64,000 nt of DNA from Laetiporus sulphureus 93-53 (Eukaryota; Basidiomycota; Agaricomycetes; Polyporales; Laetiporaceae), in the NCBI RefSeq assembly GCF_001632365.1, contig NW_024468584.1:62001-126000 (forward strand). The letters are read 5' to 3'. Positions 48,184-59,763 of this stretch are shown here, in pieces. The notes below the pieces were generated by a model. That model was not told the origin of the DNA. It made no database searches and saw only the letters and a program-made list of their open reading frames with translations. Position numbers and translations under genes: made by a program. The first letter of the stretch is position 1. Each line of letters starts with the position of its first letter.

Positions 48184-48735
48184 AAAGCGAGCTCGACGTT
48201 GTCAGAGCCGTGAATGATGGTAATAGGGAAAGCGGCTAGTCGTGGTCGGTCATCAAGTTTTACAGCTCACTAGTCTTGGCTGTCTGCACCGAAACCGATC
48301 ATGTCCCCCTCTTTCTCCTGCCACCAACTCATTTCCCTTCTTCAGTACTCTCCTCCTAGCTTACTGTACATTGCTTCGCGACGGCCACGCTAACGACGTC
48401 CGACCACGGACTGCAAGCTTGGTCGTATCTAATTCGCTTCCCTCTCGGCAGCTTGCACACCAGGTCCAGAAGGCTCAGCGCTCTGAGACAACGGGCATAG
48501 GCCTCCGAATCTACGGGGCTCGGGCGGTACTATCTCAAAGACCCACTACGGGAAAAGGGGCACATTAGTGGGATTGGGCAATTGTGTACGACTGTCACGG
48601 TCTCAAGTGGACCTTGCGGGTGACTATCATCACCATAACTGAGGACCGGTAAGTGTCAAGATCATATGGTCAATCTCTATTCATATCAAAATTGCTCGCA
48701 ACACACCTGGTTTGTGCTGTAGCCTTGAATGAACA
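48184..48735. promoter_or_regulatory. Divergent intergenic region of the SGNH-like and GT69 genes
   Basis: About 550 bases separate two divergent start codons. No TATA box stands out. Shared control is plausible but not shown. Confidence 0.35.
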
Positions 48736-50841
48736 ATGCAGCCGAGAAGCAATAACCCTTTCAAACGGTTGCCAACATGGGTTTCCTTATCCTTGGGAGT
48801 ATGCGTGGGCATATTTCTCGCGAGTCTCTTCACAGCTGAGGTGAGTTACGTTCACAACATCTCCTCGCATCTCCTCGCATTTCTGCAATACCAGAAAGAT
48901 CGCGGATAAAGCATTATGGCGTCTGTGCACCTTTTCTAAGTCCACATGTTATTCGATGCACTCTAATTGGAGAGAATATGCATTTCGTGAGATTGGTATG
49001 ATCAGCTCGTGCAGACGTGGTTCTGTGTGGATCTATCCAAATTGCTGTCTCAGTGTTGAGGCATTTTGGACGACCACACGCTACTCAGCGCAGATAATCG
49101 ATTAGAAACAATTGCTTCCCGGGTCTTGCACTTGGCACAGTCGCGAGCTGTTTCTGCAGCAAATTAGTGTACTGGCATAGCCTGCAGACATGTAATGTCT
49201 ACAGGCTACTTTAATAGAGGACGAGAGCCTATGGCTTTTCGCCGTGCGCTATCATTATAAAGCCTATATCAATCGAGAACGACACGGAGTCGGTATTTAC
49301 TGACATGTCGCACTCTCACAGCCATCACCTGCGACTTGGAGAGGTAGCCACACCCCAGCTGCATACCATCCAACACGATTACGGCAGCCAATCAGTATGC
49401 CTACGCTCGAGGAACGATTCCGCGTACTCGAACTGCTGACATCGCTATCACCGCACTACACAAAGGAGTGTACGCGTCATGCTCAGTCAGTGTACAAAGA
49501 ACAAGCGGAGGAGCGGTATGCGTCCCTCATCGGGCACGAGTCGCCCTCACGGACCTCTTGGCTCGACACGCTTAGGCTCAGCTCGGGCGCCGAGGGTGAC
49601 TACATCCCGCCGTCGCGGCAGCTCACGGCGGACAGCCACAAGTACTTTTTCGCGATTAACCTGTACAACTCGTTCGACATCATCCCGGACCTGTTTGCGA
49701 CGCTCTTCCGCGTGGCTGCGATCCTGGGGTACCACAACGTGTACGTGTCGATCTACGAGAACGGATCGACGGACCAGACGAAGGCCTTGCTGCGCATCTT
49801 TGACGCGCTCTGCCGTTCAGTCGGCATGCGCGTCACGATCCGCACGTCGATGCGCACGCGTGGTGCATTCAATCACCGCATCGAGTACCTCGCCGAGGTG
49901 CGTAACGCCGCGTTCGTGCCATTGCATGAGCTGCGCGACGCAGAAAATGAGTATTTCGATACCATCATCTTCATGAACGACGTCCTCCCGTGCGTCGATG
50001 ACCTGCTCGAGCTTATCTGGCAGAGCCGGCGAAATAATGCCGGCATCACCTGCGCCGCCGACTATATGTACCACGAGGAACTAGTACGCCTGTCGTCTGT
50101 GCTCGGTCGTCTCACTGCTCACCGTCTCACAGGGCTCTCCCGTATTCTACGACAACTGGGTCGCGCGAGACATCAATGGCACTGCCCTTGAGAATGCACC
50201 GTTTGAGTCGGTATTCCACCACGGTGCATCGCAAGACCGCTTTCAAAGGCACTTGCCGATCCAGGTCCAGTCTTGCTGGAACGGTATCGCAGTGCTCGAC
50301 CCCGCGCCATTCTACTCGCCTCCGCACGTCCGCTTCCGCATGGCGCGCATCGTTGACGGCGAATGCTCTGCGTCCGAGTGCAGTTTGATCTGCAACGACT
50401 ACTGGGAGGTTGGCTATGGACGAATTCTTATGGTCCCACGTGTGAAACTCGCCTATGATTCGGTGGGTTGCCTCGCTTCAAGAGGTTTCTGTTGGCTTAA
50501 GCGGTATGCACAGAGAGTATACGACATCATCCACCCTGGGCGAAGAAACCTCACTGCCATCCGAGGGTACGTCCGCCTCGGTGGCCTGCCCGACAACCCG
50601 CGAACGGATCCACAAGACCGTGCGTGGTTCGGGCCTCATGACCGGCTCTTCACCGACGAAGAGAGCATACCCATTGACTTCCAGCCAGGACCCGACTATG
50701 GTGAGCGCTCCCTTGTCCTCTTCGGCTTTCTGGATAGCTTACCAGGCTGTGCAGTATGGTGTTGGGGTTGGGACGGCGCGGGTGATCTCGATGGTCCAGA
50801 CGTTGACCCTATCTGGGAGCGTATGCCGAACAAGTCGATGA
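48736..50841 (+). CDS. CAP59/CMT1-type glycosyltransferase (GT69, alpha-1,3-mannosyltransferase family)
   Basis: Golgi type II enzyme related to Cryptococcus CMT1 and CAP59. A first exon gives MQPRSNNPFKRLPTWVSLSL plus GVCVGIFLASLFTAE, a short cytosolic tail and signal anchor. The route from there to ITCDLES near 49310-49340 and SMPTLEERFRVLELLTSLS is not fully resolved. The catalytic domain shows KYFFAINLYNSFDIIPDLFA, NVYVSIYENGSTDQTKALLR, HRIEYLAEVRNAAFVPL, YFDTIIFMNDVLPCVDDLLE and NAGITCAADYMYHEE. After an intron come GSPVFYDNWVARDINGTAL, VQSCWNGIAVLDPAPFY and SECSLICNDYWEVGYGRILM. This order is typical of the CAP59 mannosyltransferase domain. The final exons read RVYDIIHPGRRN and AYQAVQYGVGVGTARVISM, with TGA at 50839. 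The start choice rests on the anchor. Confidence 0.85.
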
Positions 50842-51222
50842 GCGCAGATGCAGTGAGAGTACGGCATGATCGGAGCATGAGACATTAGTATAGACGGACA
50901 ATATTTAACGGACATTTGTGATGCTTTCGCATTTCTGTTTTCTGGCTTGAATTGCACTGTATTCATCTCAAGCATTTCATCATGCATGCGCTCGCGAGAG
51001 TAGTCAGCTTAGTCCACAGAGAAAGGAACAGCGTGGACATATGGGTTGCCTGCACAGCACGAAAGCGACAGCATGTCTTGGTCGCTAAACATGAAACAGG
51101 GTAAAAGCGCGGCGTAGAGCGTATAGAGTGCATGCATAACAGAGGCATGGAGTGGCCAACACAAACCATAGCAGACAAGACCCATCGACCTTCTCCCCGG
51201 CGACTGAGAGGATGTACATAAA
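50842..51222. other. Convergent 3' regions
   Basis: Gap between the ends of the GT69 and eL31 genes, with AT-rich 3' untranslated-like sequence. No gene seen. Confidence 0.4.
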
Positions 51223-51913
51223 TTACTCGGTATCCACAACCGTCGTTTGGAGGCCCTGCAAAACGATGAGCAGTCAACGTCAAGGAAAATACGAAGGCCC
51301 AACGCACCGCGCAGGACTCGAGCTCAACGTGAGTCGCGTATGTGTACAGTTTCTCCTTCGCGTTCTCCTCGTCGTTCCGCTTACCTGTATATCGAATACG
51401 CTAATCAGCGAACTAGAACACCACACCAACCAGAGCTGCACTGCGCACGTTCAAGCCTGACCCGTATTCTGTGAGGAACCGACTTGATACCCCGTGCCCA
51501 CAACGCCTTATTGAGCTTGGGGTCGATCCGGACATCTGTCGTGCCCATCGCCTTCTGTGCGAAGTCAACGACAGACTTGACGGCCCAGGGAGCCCGCTTC
51601 TTGAACGAGCGGCCGTGCACGCGCTTGTGCAGGTGGATGGTGTATTCGCGGGTCACGACATCTTGGAGGGCCGAGCGCGTCTTGCCGGTCTGAACATCGT
51701 GGTCGCCGAGTATCCCAGTAGACAAGAATCACGGGCGACAGAGGATTGAAAGATGAGGAGCGGCGGAGACGGAGGACATATAACATTTAGCATAATGAGA
51801 ACATTAAGAGTGGCTCTCGGATCGCACCTTTTTCGTGGAGGATTTGGAGGGGGCCTGTACATCAATGGTACGTCAGATGAGTGCCACAGGCCAGCAGCAG
51901 AACGGCATACCAT
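51223..51913 (-). CDS. RPL31: 60S ribosomal protein eL31 (L31)
   Basis: Large-subunit ribosomal protein near the peptide exit tunnel. The main exon reads [60 protein letters not shown] and [18 protein letters not shown]. The next part gives [17 protein letters not shown], and the last exon [10 protein letters not shown] with TAA at 51225-51223. At the 5' end an ATG at 51913 is followed directly by a GTATGC donor. The 56-base intron ends GTACAG and leads to APSKSSTKK. Exon 1 therefore codes for the start methionine only. A further intron separates STKK from TGKTRSALQ. Length is about 125 residues, normal. Confidence 0.93.
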
Positions 51914-52479
51914 GTCTTGAAGCTGTCGCAGTCGGTGAGCGGACACGGGCTACACGCGAGCGAGTCTCCCGCCACTTTGGCACTGTTTGTTTCTGGTGGC
52001 GAGGAGAAAGTAAGGTTTGGTGGCTGGAGGGAACTGTATAGTTGGAGGCTAGATCCGCGGAGGTTACCGTATCGGGAGAACTCGACGCCTAGCCTCGCGT
52101 GCGATCTGCACTCAACTCACGTGGCAATTGATTCCGGTGCGAGCGCCCATCGCTAAACGCGCATGGCCGAAAGAGGCAGGTGTTGTCCCGACGCACAATG
52201 CCTCTCACCCGTTGCTCACCCGCCATGCACCCACCCCCGACAATGGGACTCCCTATTACGCTTGCTCGCTGTCTCGGTCGCCTAGATTGCCACGGCTTCC
52301 TTCCGCTTGTTTCCCGGCTAAGATCGCGTCAGAACATCATTGCCGTTCGAATCACAATTTCAGGAACAAAGGACCCGTGAGAGCGGCTAGCAGGAACATT
52401 AATTGGTCAAAATGTTTGTTCTCAGCCCCCCACGCTCCGAAGCATTGCTAGCCGCGTCGAGTCTCGGCAACCGGGAACC
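51914..52479. other. Intergenic, no gene seen
   Basis: Upstream region shared by the divergent eL31 and CFEM genes. No conserved frame. Confidence 0.4.
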
Positions 52480-52486
52480 TATAAAG
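52480..52486 (+). promoter_or_regulatory. TATA box of the CFEM gene
   Basis: TATAAAG lies 138 bases before the CFEM start codon, followed by a C/T-rich leader. Confidence 0.45.
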
Positions 52487-52623
52487 TCTGCTGGATACCG
52501 AAATACTCGTAGCAACTCGCCTCTCGAGCCTCCAGTCGCTGGTGCACCTCTCTTTCGACCTTCTCCTGTAGCCAGTGCTTTCTTGTGTCCAACTTCACTC
52601 TTGCACTACCTCCCGCTGACAAT

Positions 52624-53278
52624 ATGCGTTTTACCGCCATTCTCGTTGCCCTCTCTGGTGCCTTCGTCGCCGCCAACGCCGTTATCCTCAAACGCCAGAG
52701 CCTCCCTAGTATGTTTCGATCACTCGTTTATCGCGCTACAAACCGCTGAATCTTCTGCCGCAGCCTGCGCAGACACCTGCTTGACGAACGCCAATCTCGA
52801 TGGCTGCAACGCAAGCGATGACAGCTGTCTATGCAATGACAAGACGTTCGTTGACAGCGTCACCTCCTGCATCGAGAGCGCCTGCACCGGGAGCGACCTC
52901 ACCGAGGCCGAGGAGTATGCCCAGCAGCTCTGTCTCGCGGTCGTGAGTGCCCTGTTTCCTTCCCGCTCTTCTTGATGTTGATTGTCCGACATATCACCTC
53001 GACACCATGATTCTGTAGGGTGTGACCTTAACCGCGAGCAGTGCCGCATCTACATCTGGTTCTGCAACTGCTTCGGGATCCAGCACGAGCAGCGCCACGG
53101 CTACCTCCACATCTACCGCCGCTTCGTGAGTATCTCTCCCCGGCTATTCCTACTGTTCTCACACCGTCATATGCTTCTTTAGCGCTAGCAGCACCAAATC
53201 ATCCTCTGGCGCAATGTCCCACGGCGTGAACGCCCTCGCGGGCCTCGTCGCCATTGGCGCGGTTGCCGTCGCGCTTTA
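52624..53278 (+). CDS. CFEM-domain GPI-anchored cell-surface protein
   Basis: Small secreted protein, about 155 residues. The signal peptide is MRFTAILVALSGAFVAANA, with a dibasic KR soon after (ILKRQSLP). A 58-base intron leads to the CFEM domain, which has eight cysteines in the usual order: CADTC, DGC, SDDSCLC, VTSC, ESAC and QLC. The Asp just before CLC matches the residue that ligands heme in Candida CFEM proteins, so heme or iron binding is possible. A Ser/Thr/Ala-rich stalk follows over two short exons. The C-terminus is GVNALAGLVAIGAVAVAL, a hydrophobic GPI-attachment signal with small residues before it. TAA at 53276. Roles in iron uptake or wall structure are known for the family, not shown here. 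Confidence 0.9.
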
Positions 53279-54454
53279 ATGGCATATCGTACCTTATATC
53301 ACTTTCTGTACTGTAGTATATCCTCTTGACACATCTGGGGTCTTCACTGCCTGAATGCCTGCGAGAAAAGCGCTCGTTCCCCCTTTGCACGCATTATCTG
53401 GAGTCCAGACGCCTCTGTGTTATTGTTCGCTATCTTATGCATTCGTTGTATTGTTCTTTTGACGTGGTCTTGGGATGGAGTCGCAGCGGCAGTTTGTATT
53501 GTTGGGCTATTTTGGATGTATCTATGTCTACCCGAAATTGCATAACGTCTCACCATGTTCGATGCTGGCGCTTATCATTCAATGTTCGCCGCGGCCCCGT
53601 GTCTCGACAGGACGCAAAATTTTGCCTTGACGTTTTCTCAGCCATTGACCGGGTGGTAAGACAATCCGGTCACTTCTGTCCGTCCACCACTCTCATAGAC
53701 AGTTGCCGCCTTCGTAGATGGACGGATCTGCACGTACGGATATCAGAAGAGTTGTTGATGCATGATGTTCGTTAGCATCGCCTTGAAGCTTATTCGGGCT
53801 CACTGGCAGATCCGACCCACAAACTCAATGAATCCCGCCACTCAGGCTGTCACATACATCCCACCGTATCAGCGGCGTGAACCGAGATTGGATTCGACCG
53901 TCCCATGCTCAATCACGGAAGGAGGGCTGCATCTCAAACTGCTTCTATCCAGGTACGAACTGCCAGTTTGCAGTCTTCTATGATCCCGCCAAGCAACCAT
54001 AGGCTTTGTTGTTGATCAATGTGAGGGGCCAGTTGTCAGGTCTAGAGTGATATATGCCATGTGGCCCTCAATTCTGGCAGCAGATATAGGTCAGGTCCTT
54101 TGCTCGTCCTTCGCGGAAGTGACATATCAAGATGTGATGCGCACTAATGATATTCTGCACACGGAGGGAATCTTGCACGAGGTCGCAAGCGAAGAACTTC
54201 CGGAGCAGCGGCGTATCAGAAATGGAAAGAGGGTATGAACGAGGCCTCAAAAGATGAGGATCCGGATGTCTCTCTACCTTCGACAAGTAGAATGCAATGA
54301 AACCCGTGCCTCCCTCAGAGATGCAGGGAAGCCATCGTCCCAATATGCACATCATCGAGGGCGTGTTAGCCGGTGATATCGAAGGACCTTTGGCGCTAGA
54401 CGAAGCATGTAGCTATGCACCTTGACGGTAGCGGATGTCAGGCGAAGAGGGACA
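53279..54454. other. No gene firmly recognised
   Basis: A plus-strand frame at 54047-54238 (SFAEVTYQDVMRTNDILHTE) and one at 53762-53983 (QAVTYIPPYQRR) could be exons of an unknown or decayed gene. They match no family I can name and their joins are not convincing. Confidence 0.35.
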
Positions 54455-55297
54455 CTACCAGCGTTCACACCCGCCGATCCACACTGCTTGCTGCGGCCTG
54501 CCGTCGCTGTCGCCGATCTCCTCCAATGACGACAGCACGTCCCAGCCTTCCTTCAGGTCTCCGAACGCAACATACTTCCCTTGCATCTTGGTAAGCTTGC
54601 TCTGGTCGTCAGTGAGGACGATGAAGAACTGCGACGTGTTGGTGTTCTTGCCCGAGTTGGCCATCGCGAGCGAGCCCTTGCGTAACTTTCTCTTGAGGCC
54701 CTCTCTCTCGTCGTTGAACTTTCCACCGTAGATCGACTGCGAGGGGACCCGTCAGAGAAAAACAACTGTCGGTATGCTGCACATACGAAGGGATGAGAAC
54801 GGTGTGCATACCTCGCCACCGCTGCCATCACCTCGGGTAACATCTCCTCCCTGCGCTACGAAGCCTTTCACTACACGATGTATCGGACAATCCAAGTAAT
54901 GCAGCTTCTTGTTCGGTGCATTCTTGCACTGTCCCTTCTCTCCCGTGCACAGCGCAAGGAAGTTCGCCGTGGTCTTCGCGAGCCCAGGTGACGCATCCAA
55001 CTCGAACACCAGCCTGCCCACAAGCAACGGCCTCGGTGGCGTAAAACGCATTTGCATTGAACTCTGCAGCCAGCGACTATGAGCACATTCGCGCAGACGT
55101 CCCGAATGTCATTGCAGTACATCAAGCTCCTGGAGAATTTCTCGCTGCTCTTCCGTCAACTCCTGAGGTGTAGCCGGCAAGCCGTAGATCGCAGCGTTCT
55201 TGAAGAGTAATGCAGACGTGGCAGCATAGTTCGCTACGGCGCGAGCGTGCTCGCCTCGGTCGCCTATATAGATATCGAAGTATGCAGTGACAGTCAT
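54455..55297 (-). CDS. Cyclophilin-type peptidyl-prolyl isomerase with an insertion
   Basis: The protein starts MTVTAYFDIYIGDR, the first strand of a cyclophilin. It then departs from the family for about 60 residues (NYAATSALLFKNAAIYGLPA, PQELTEEQREILQELD), crosses an intron, and resumes with VGRLVFELDASPGLAKTTAN and FLALCTGEKGQCKNAPNKKL. The catalytic core is HRVVKGFVAQGGDVTRGDGS (catalytic Arg kept). After an intron come SIYGGKFNDEREGLKRKLRK, GSLAMANSGKNTNTSQFFIV and KYVAFGDLKEGWDVLSSLEE. The position of the usual drug-contact Trp (LDGKHVVFG region) reads MQGKYVAFG, so cyclosporin binding may be weak. It ends AVWIGGCERW at 54455. No targeting signal is obvious. The start is the ATG that opens the first strand. 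Isomerase activity is likely; the role of the insertion is unknown. Confidence 0.85.
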
Positions 55298-55553
55298 CGT
55301 GTAAGAGGCATACTCCAGTGACTCAAAAGATGTTGACTGGAGCGGAAGTGACGCTGAGTACCTAGTGCTATAAGCGCTCAAACCGTCGCCTTCACCATCG
55401 CTAAGCGCTGAGGCTTTTCTGCCATTGCAAAATGATCATTCAATGCTATCTGCACCCTTACAGCGGCAGCAACGGATTCTTTGTTTCCCGAGACGTGCAA
55501 CTACTTGAAAAGCGCGTCCCAACATCACCCATCCTCCCCAAAACTCATGCTGC

Positions 55554-57630
55554 TCACGATTGCACCGTAGCATTGCATCCTGTGAAACGCTTGCTCATGA
55601 GCTGCATACACAAGCTGGCATGACGGAATTACCTGGTAGTCCCGTCTCACTCGTGACATTCAAGCACACATATTCTGGCTCGCCGCTGGGCACAGTGATG
55701 TTAATATCCTGGAACGCCATCCCGGGGCACGGCGCGGCGGGACTGCATTCGAAATCCACAACTGCGAACACATGTCAGCATATGCTCTGCAGTAACCTGC
55801 TGGATGGTTGAGTACACACCGACGTTGCCGGACGAGGTCCCTGTCCAGTTTGAGAATGTTATATTGGCGAACTGTAGCTTCGAAGGCGCATCTCCGCTGA
55901 GGAAGCTATGAGCTTCGTAGATAGTGAATGATGGAAGATTGGTACATACGGAAGGCCTCCATTCGTCTGGTAGATATGCATCGGCAGACTGACGTTATCC
56001 AGCACCATGTTGCGAATCGTGATGTTGGTAACCAGACCTACGTACGTGAGAATGCAAGACATCGCGGATGTCGTAGCACTTACCGAGGCCTCCTCCTCCA
56101 TCAATTGGCGGAAAACCGATCGTCGTTCCAGTCCATGACTTGAAGTATGCCTTGCGATGGCTAAATCAGCAGTGATCCTCGCGATACGCTCGTATTACCT
56201 TACCCCGCTACCCATATTTGGCTGAACTTTCGAGTCGAGGTGCACCATCTAGCATCATATTTGATATCATTAGACTAGATAGTCTCAGGATACATGAGCT
56301 CACTCACATGTAAGTCTTCCATAGTAACGTTCTCGACATGGTCAAACTGATCCATCGTCAGCCGGATAAAGAATTGCAGAGCACGAACGGAACTCACGAG
56401 GTCGCGGTATTGACCTAATGATCCAAACGCAATCCCGTTTCCACCGCGGCAGGTGATGTTTTGGGCATATATATTGGTAGAATTCTATCGCTTCTGTTCA
56501 GTCTGTTTGTCACAGAATCAACATATAGCCGCACGCCTTTGATTGCTAGACAGTCATCTCCTAATGTGATCTGAAGACAGGACCAGGTCAATTATATAGT
56601 AAAGCGCTATGCAGAGACTTGCTTACATCCCAGTTGCGCATGATAATGTTGTCGGAACGGAAAGTGTCAATACCTACATGATAATCAATGAGAGGTCTTG
56701 CCGAGCAAGATAGACAGCGTTCTTACCGTCGGTGTTCGGTACCGCACTGAATATAAGGTCAATCCCCTCACCTGTGTTTTGTTTCTGAGATATACTTACT
56801 TTTGATAAAAATAGTGGGGATTCGTGTTTGTGGCATTGCAGTACATTCCATCATAGACGAAGTCCTGCGATTCAGCAATAGCATTGCACCAGAAGGGCTG
56901 GCCTTCAATCCGGAAGTTCGCGACAGTCCCTCGCTTCGCCCGATACACTGTGAGGGACACAGGCCGTCCATCACCATCATAGCGAGTGTCAAGGCCGTAC
57001 CAGTTCCACCAATACTGGCCGTTGCCGATGATTCCGCCGGTATTGTGTGCGTCAATGATGAAGTCGCTACCGGTAATGACGAACCAAGAGGCTTGACTCT
57101 ACATCCATATACATAAAGGCTAAGGTGAAGGATGCCTTTCACTAGCGAACCTGGATAAAGATAACTCTGTAGGTGTTCTCCGGGTCCATCCAATATGGGA
57201 GGTTTGCAGTAAACTGAATGAACCACGTATTAGCGGTGGAAATAAGTGGTGTAACGAAGCATTACTTACGTTGAGATAACCATGCAGGTCAATCCTAGAC
57301 TCTGTGAGGTTCCAGGTCATTTTCCTCGAATCGCGAAGATTTAGACACATCAATTGAAGGTGGTAGCTTGCTCACCTGGTCACATTGTAGACTCCAGGAG
57401 CAAAAATTGTACTACCATATTGGCCGCATTCCATGATGGCAGCCTCAATCTACAACCAATAATGAATAAATTCTCTTGGGAGCTATTCGAACATACCTGA
57501 TCAGTATCGTCTTGCCCATCGCCAAGGGGCTCGAGGATACATGTGCTATTCCTCCCACGCGAGACTTTTGTGGCGATAGCTGTCAAGATGAGCAAGCTCA
57601 CCAACAGCCCGGGCCAAAGAACACGTAACA
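55554..57630 (-). CDS. Secreted GH28 glycoside hydrolase (polygalacturonase-like), copy 2
   Basis: Paralogue of the gene at 23548-25760, with the same exon order. The signal peptide is MLRVLWPGLLVSLLILTAIA. Blocks are [148 protein letters not shown] and [20 protein letters not shown]. The NTD and DD motifs are intact, but the usual GHG motif reads GNG. The last exons give VVDFECSPAAPCPGMAFQD and, after a 53-base intron, CNATVQS with TGA at 55556-55554. At least twelve exons, about 440 residues. A TATA box lies 56 bases upstream. Substrate is probably a pectin side structure, but this is inferred from the family. Confidence 0.9.
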
Positions 57631-57685
57631 TCTTGCTACCTCGACGCGCACAAGATATGGGGTGAGAGTCTGTCCTGTATCCACG

Positions 57686-57692
57686 CTTTATA
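57686..57692 (-). promoter_or_regulatory. TATA box of GH28 copy 2
   Basis: TATAAAG on the minus strand, 56 bases upstream of the start codon at 57630. Confidence 0.55.
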
Positions 57693-58840
57693 TCTGGCGC
57701 ACGGAGCACGCATAACGAATGCCATGGACGGCCAGAAGATAGTCATGAGAGCCTTTACACCATGACTACGACTCGATCATGTATGTGGCGGCCCGGTGGC
57801 GACCATCCTGCCCGCGTTTCCGATCCGATGACTGACCCGGGAACAATGGATCTTCCAGTCGGATGGGAATGTAGCCATTTATCCCTGCACCCGCAGCTTC
57901 GAAGAATGACCATGAGGGATGAATCGATGATCACGAGGGTATGTCTGTTTCCAGCAAACTTCGCGGCCATATCCACCGACTCCGTCATTGGACATGATCG
58001 CCAGATTCATGGATGAGTATCGTAGTGAGGAGCTTTCTTGCTATTCCGTTCCCTCGTAAAATTGACAATGAACGTCACAGAAGTGTGCACCTTCAGCAAA
58101 CTTCGGAACCAGCTCTTATGATGGATGCAATGTCGTTTGAAGTTTAGTTGAAGGTTGAACGTTTCGGACTCCAGATCGAATGCTCGAGTGAAAAGCTGCC
58201 AGAGGAAATAGAGTGACCTAGAGTCACGGTATGATAATTTGAGACAGATGGTAAGCCAAACAGTTGGCAGAACAAGCCATAGCTGCACGGCAAACAAGAA
58301 TGCACCGCCTCAAATCCATGATGCTGGTCGTCCCGGACGTAGATGCCAGTGCAGTAGTGCAGTGGTTGATTGCGGCGCGTGGATATTGTACTATGACCTA
58401 GCTAGTAGCCCACGGGCGCTTGTTCGTGTGGCTGCAATGATCTCGTCCATGATCAATCATTTAGCTAGTCGACACCTTCCAGATAAAGTGAAATACATCT
58501 CGTCTAAGTAACGCACTTTGCTCAAAGTGTGTTCCGTCATGCATCAAGTAAGACCATCACTCGCTAACCATAAGCCCATTTCTACATTGGCAGAAACTCC
58601 TCTCCTCGCTCAAGAGCAAACCACACAATCCAGCACTTTCAAGGAGTTCAGACTGGAATAATCTAGAATATAATAGTGTATAACTTTCTGATACCTCTAT
58701 CTGCTTCGGCAAAACCTTTTCTCGGGGAGCGTCTCCTGTGCCCACACGTTCACATAAACATATGGTTGTTACGCCCGTCCACGACACCAACCAACCCGCT
58801 ATGCATAACGGAGATTCCATATCCTCTCTCCGATCTATGA
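57693..58840. other. Intergenic, no gene seen
   Basis: About 1.15 kb with short unrelated frames only. Contains the upstream region of GH28 copy 2. Confidence 0.4.
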
Positions 58841-59763
58841 TTGCAGGCACGCTCTTCGTATTACCCCACCGCACGCAGTACGTGTAAGCGAAGGGATATA
58901 TTACTCCGCGCCGATCCACGTTCATCTATTCCTTCCAGACCAGGAAAATATCTCGCTATAGACTGCGAGATGTTCGGAATGGGTCAGAATGGGTCTCGAT
59001 GGCACGAAATCTGCCTTACGAGCGCCCTTAATTGTGAGGATGTCGTCGTCCTTGATGTACTCGTTCGTCCCAAGGGCGCGTGGTCGACTATCGGACCCAG
59101 TTCTCTGGTATCCGCCCAGATGAAATAGTGCACGGTACATATGTCATATGAGCAATTTTTAGCACAGTATAATTCAGGCTGATGCGGGTCAATAGCGAAG
59201 CCCTTGAAAGAGGCGCAGAAGCAGGTGGCGGGTCTCTTGGAGTATAGGATACTTGTTGGGCATACAGTGCATAACGATTCGATGGTGCACCTCCTTTTAG
59301 CTCGTGATTTCCTGTTGACTATTCATCACTTGGTAGGCGTTACTCATCCCGCACCCACGCTCGTCAAGACGCGATATGGCAACTGTACGCGTTCAAATAC
59401 TACCAAGCTCACGCGTTCGCGCCGCGTTGCTCTGCGGCACTCCTGCGCCAGGAGTTAGGAGTGATGAAACAGGAAGGGGAGCACTCTAACGTTCGCAAAA
59501 TTTTATTGTCTTCTCTCGTTGTCACTAATGTTCTCTACTGATAGGTTATTGATGCATGGGCCACCACGGCGGTATATCGGTTGCACCGGCGTGACTGGGA
59601 GAACGGTCAGAGTCATAAGCCATCTTCGGCCTCTCAGAGTAAAAACCGAAAGAGAGCTGAGGCCGAGATCGATTCGAGGAGGAAGAAAACGGATGGGGGT
59701 GAAGAGGATGAGGGTTCAATTGCCGACGATTCGGGAATCTGGAAGCGTAGCATCGATATTTAA
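58841..59763 (+). pseudogene. REX4: Broken REX4-type RNA exonuclease gene
   Basis: Homologous to the DEDD exonuclease REX4, a ribosome-biogenesis factor. PGKYLAIDCEMFGMGQNG keeps the DEDD motif I (D-C-E-M). After VVVLDVLVRPK the frame is lost. With one missing base restored conceptually, the family block RVVDYRTQFSGIRPDEIVHG continues. Later come KQVAGLLEYRILVGHTVHND (motif II), LLRQELGVMKQEGEHSN in another frame, and a last block VIDAWATTAVYRLHRRDWEN ending at TAA 59761. The expected motif III sequence T-D-A-R-A reads I-D-A-W-A, and the stretch linking it to the previous exon is disrupted. Several frame breaks without splice sites mark it as a relic. The C-terminal tail is Lys/Glu-rich. It lies about 300 bases from the long terminal repeat. 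Confidence 0.75.

Noticed and set aside
49479..49976. 165-codon Arg/Ser/Thr-rich plus-strand frame within the GT69 gene
   Set aside because: It is a +1 shadow of the conserved mannosyltransferase frame.
53762..54238. Possible hypothetical gene between the CFEM and cyclophilin genes
   Set aside because: Two frames are suggestive, but no splice join gives a continuous protein and no family is recognisable.
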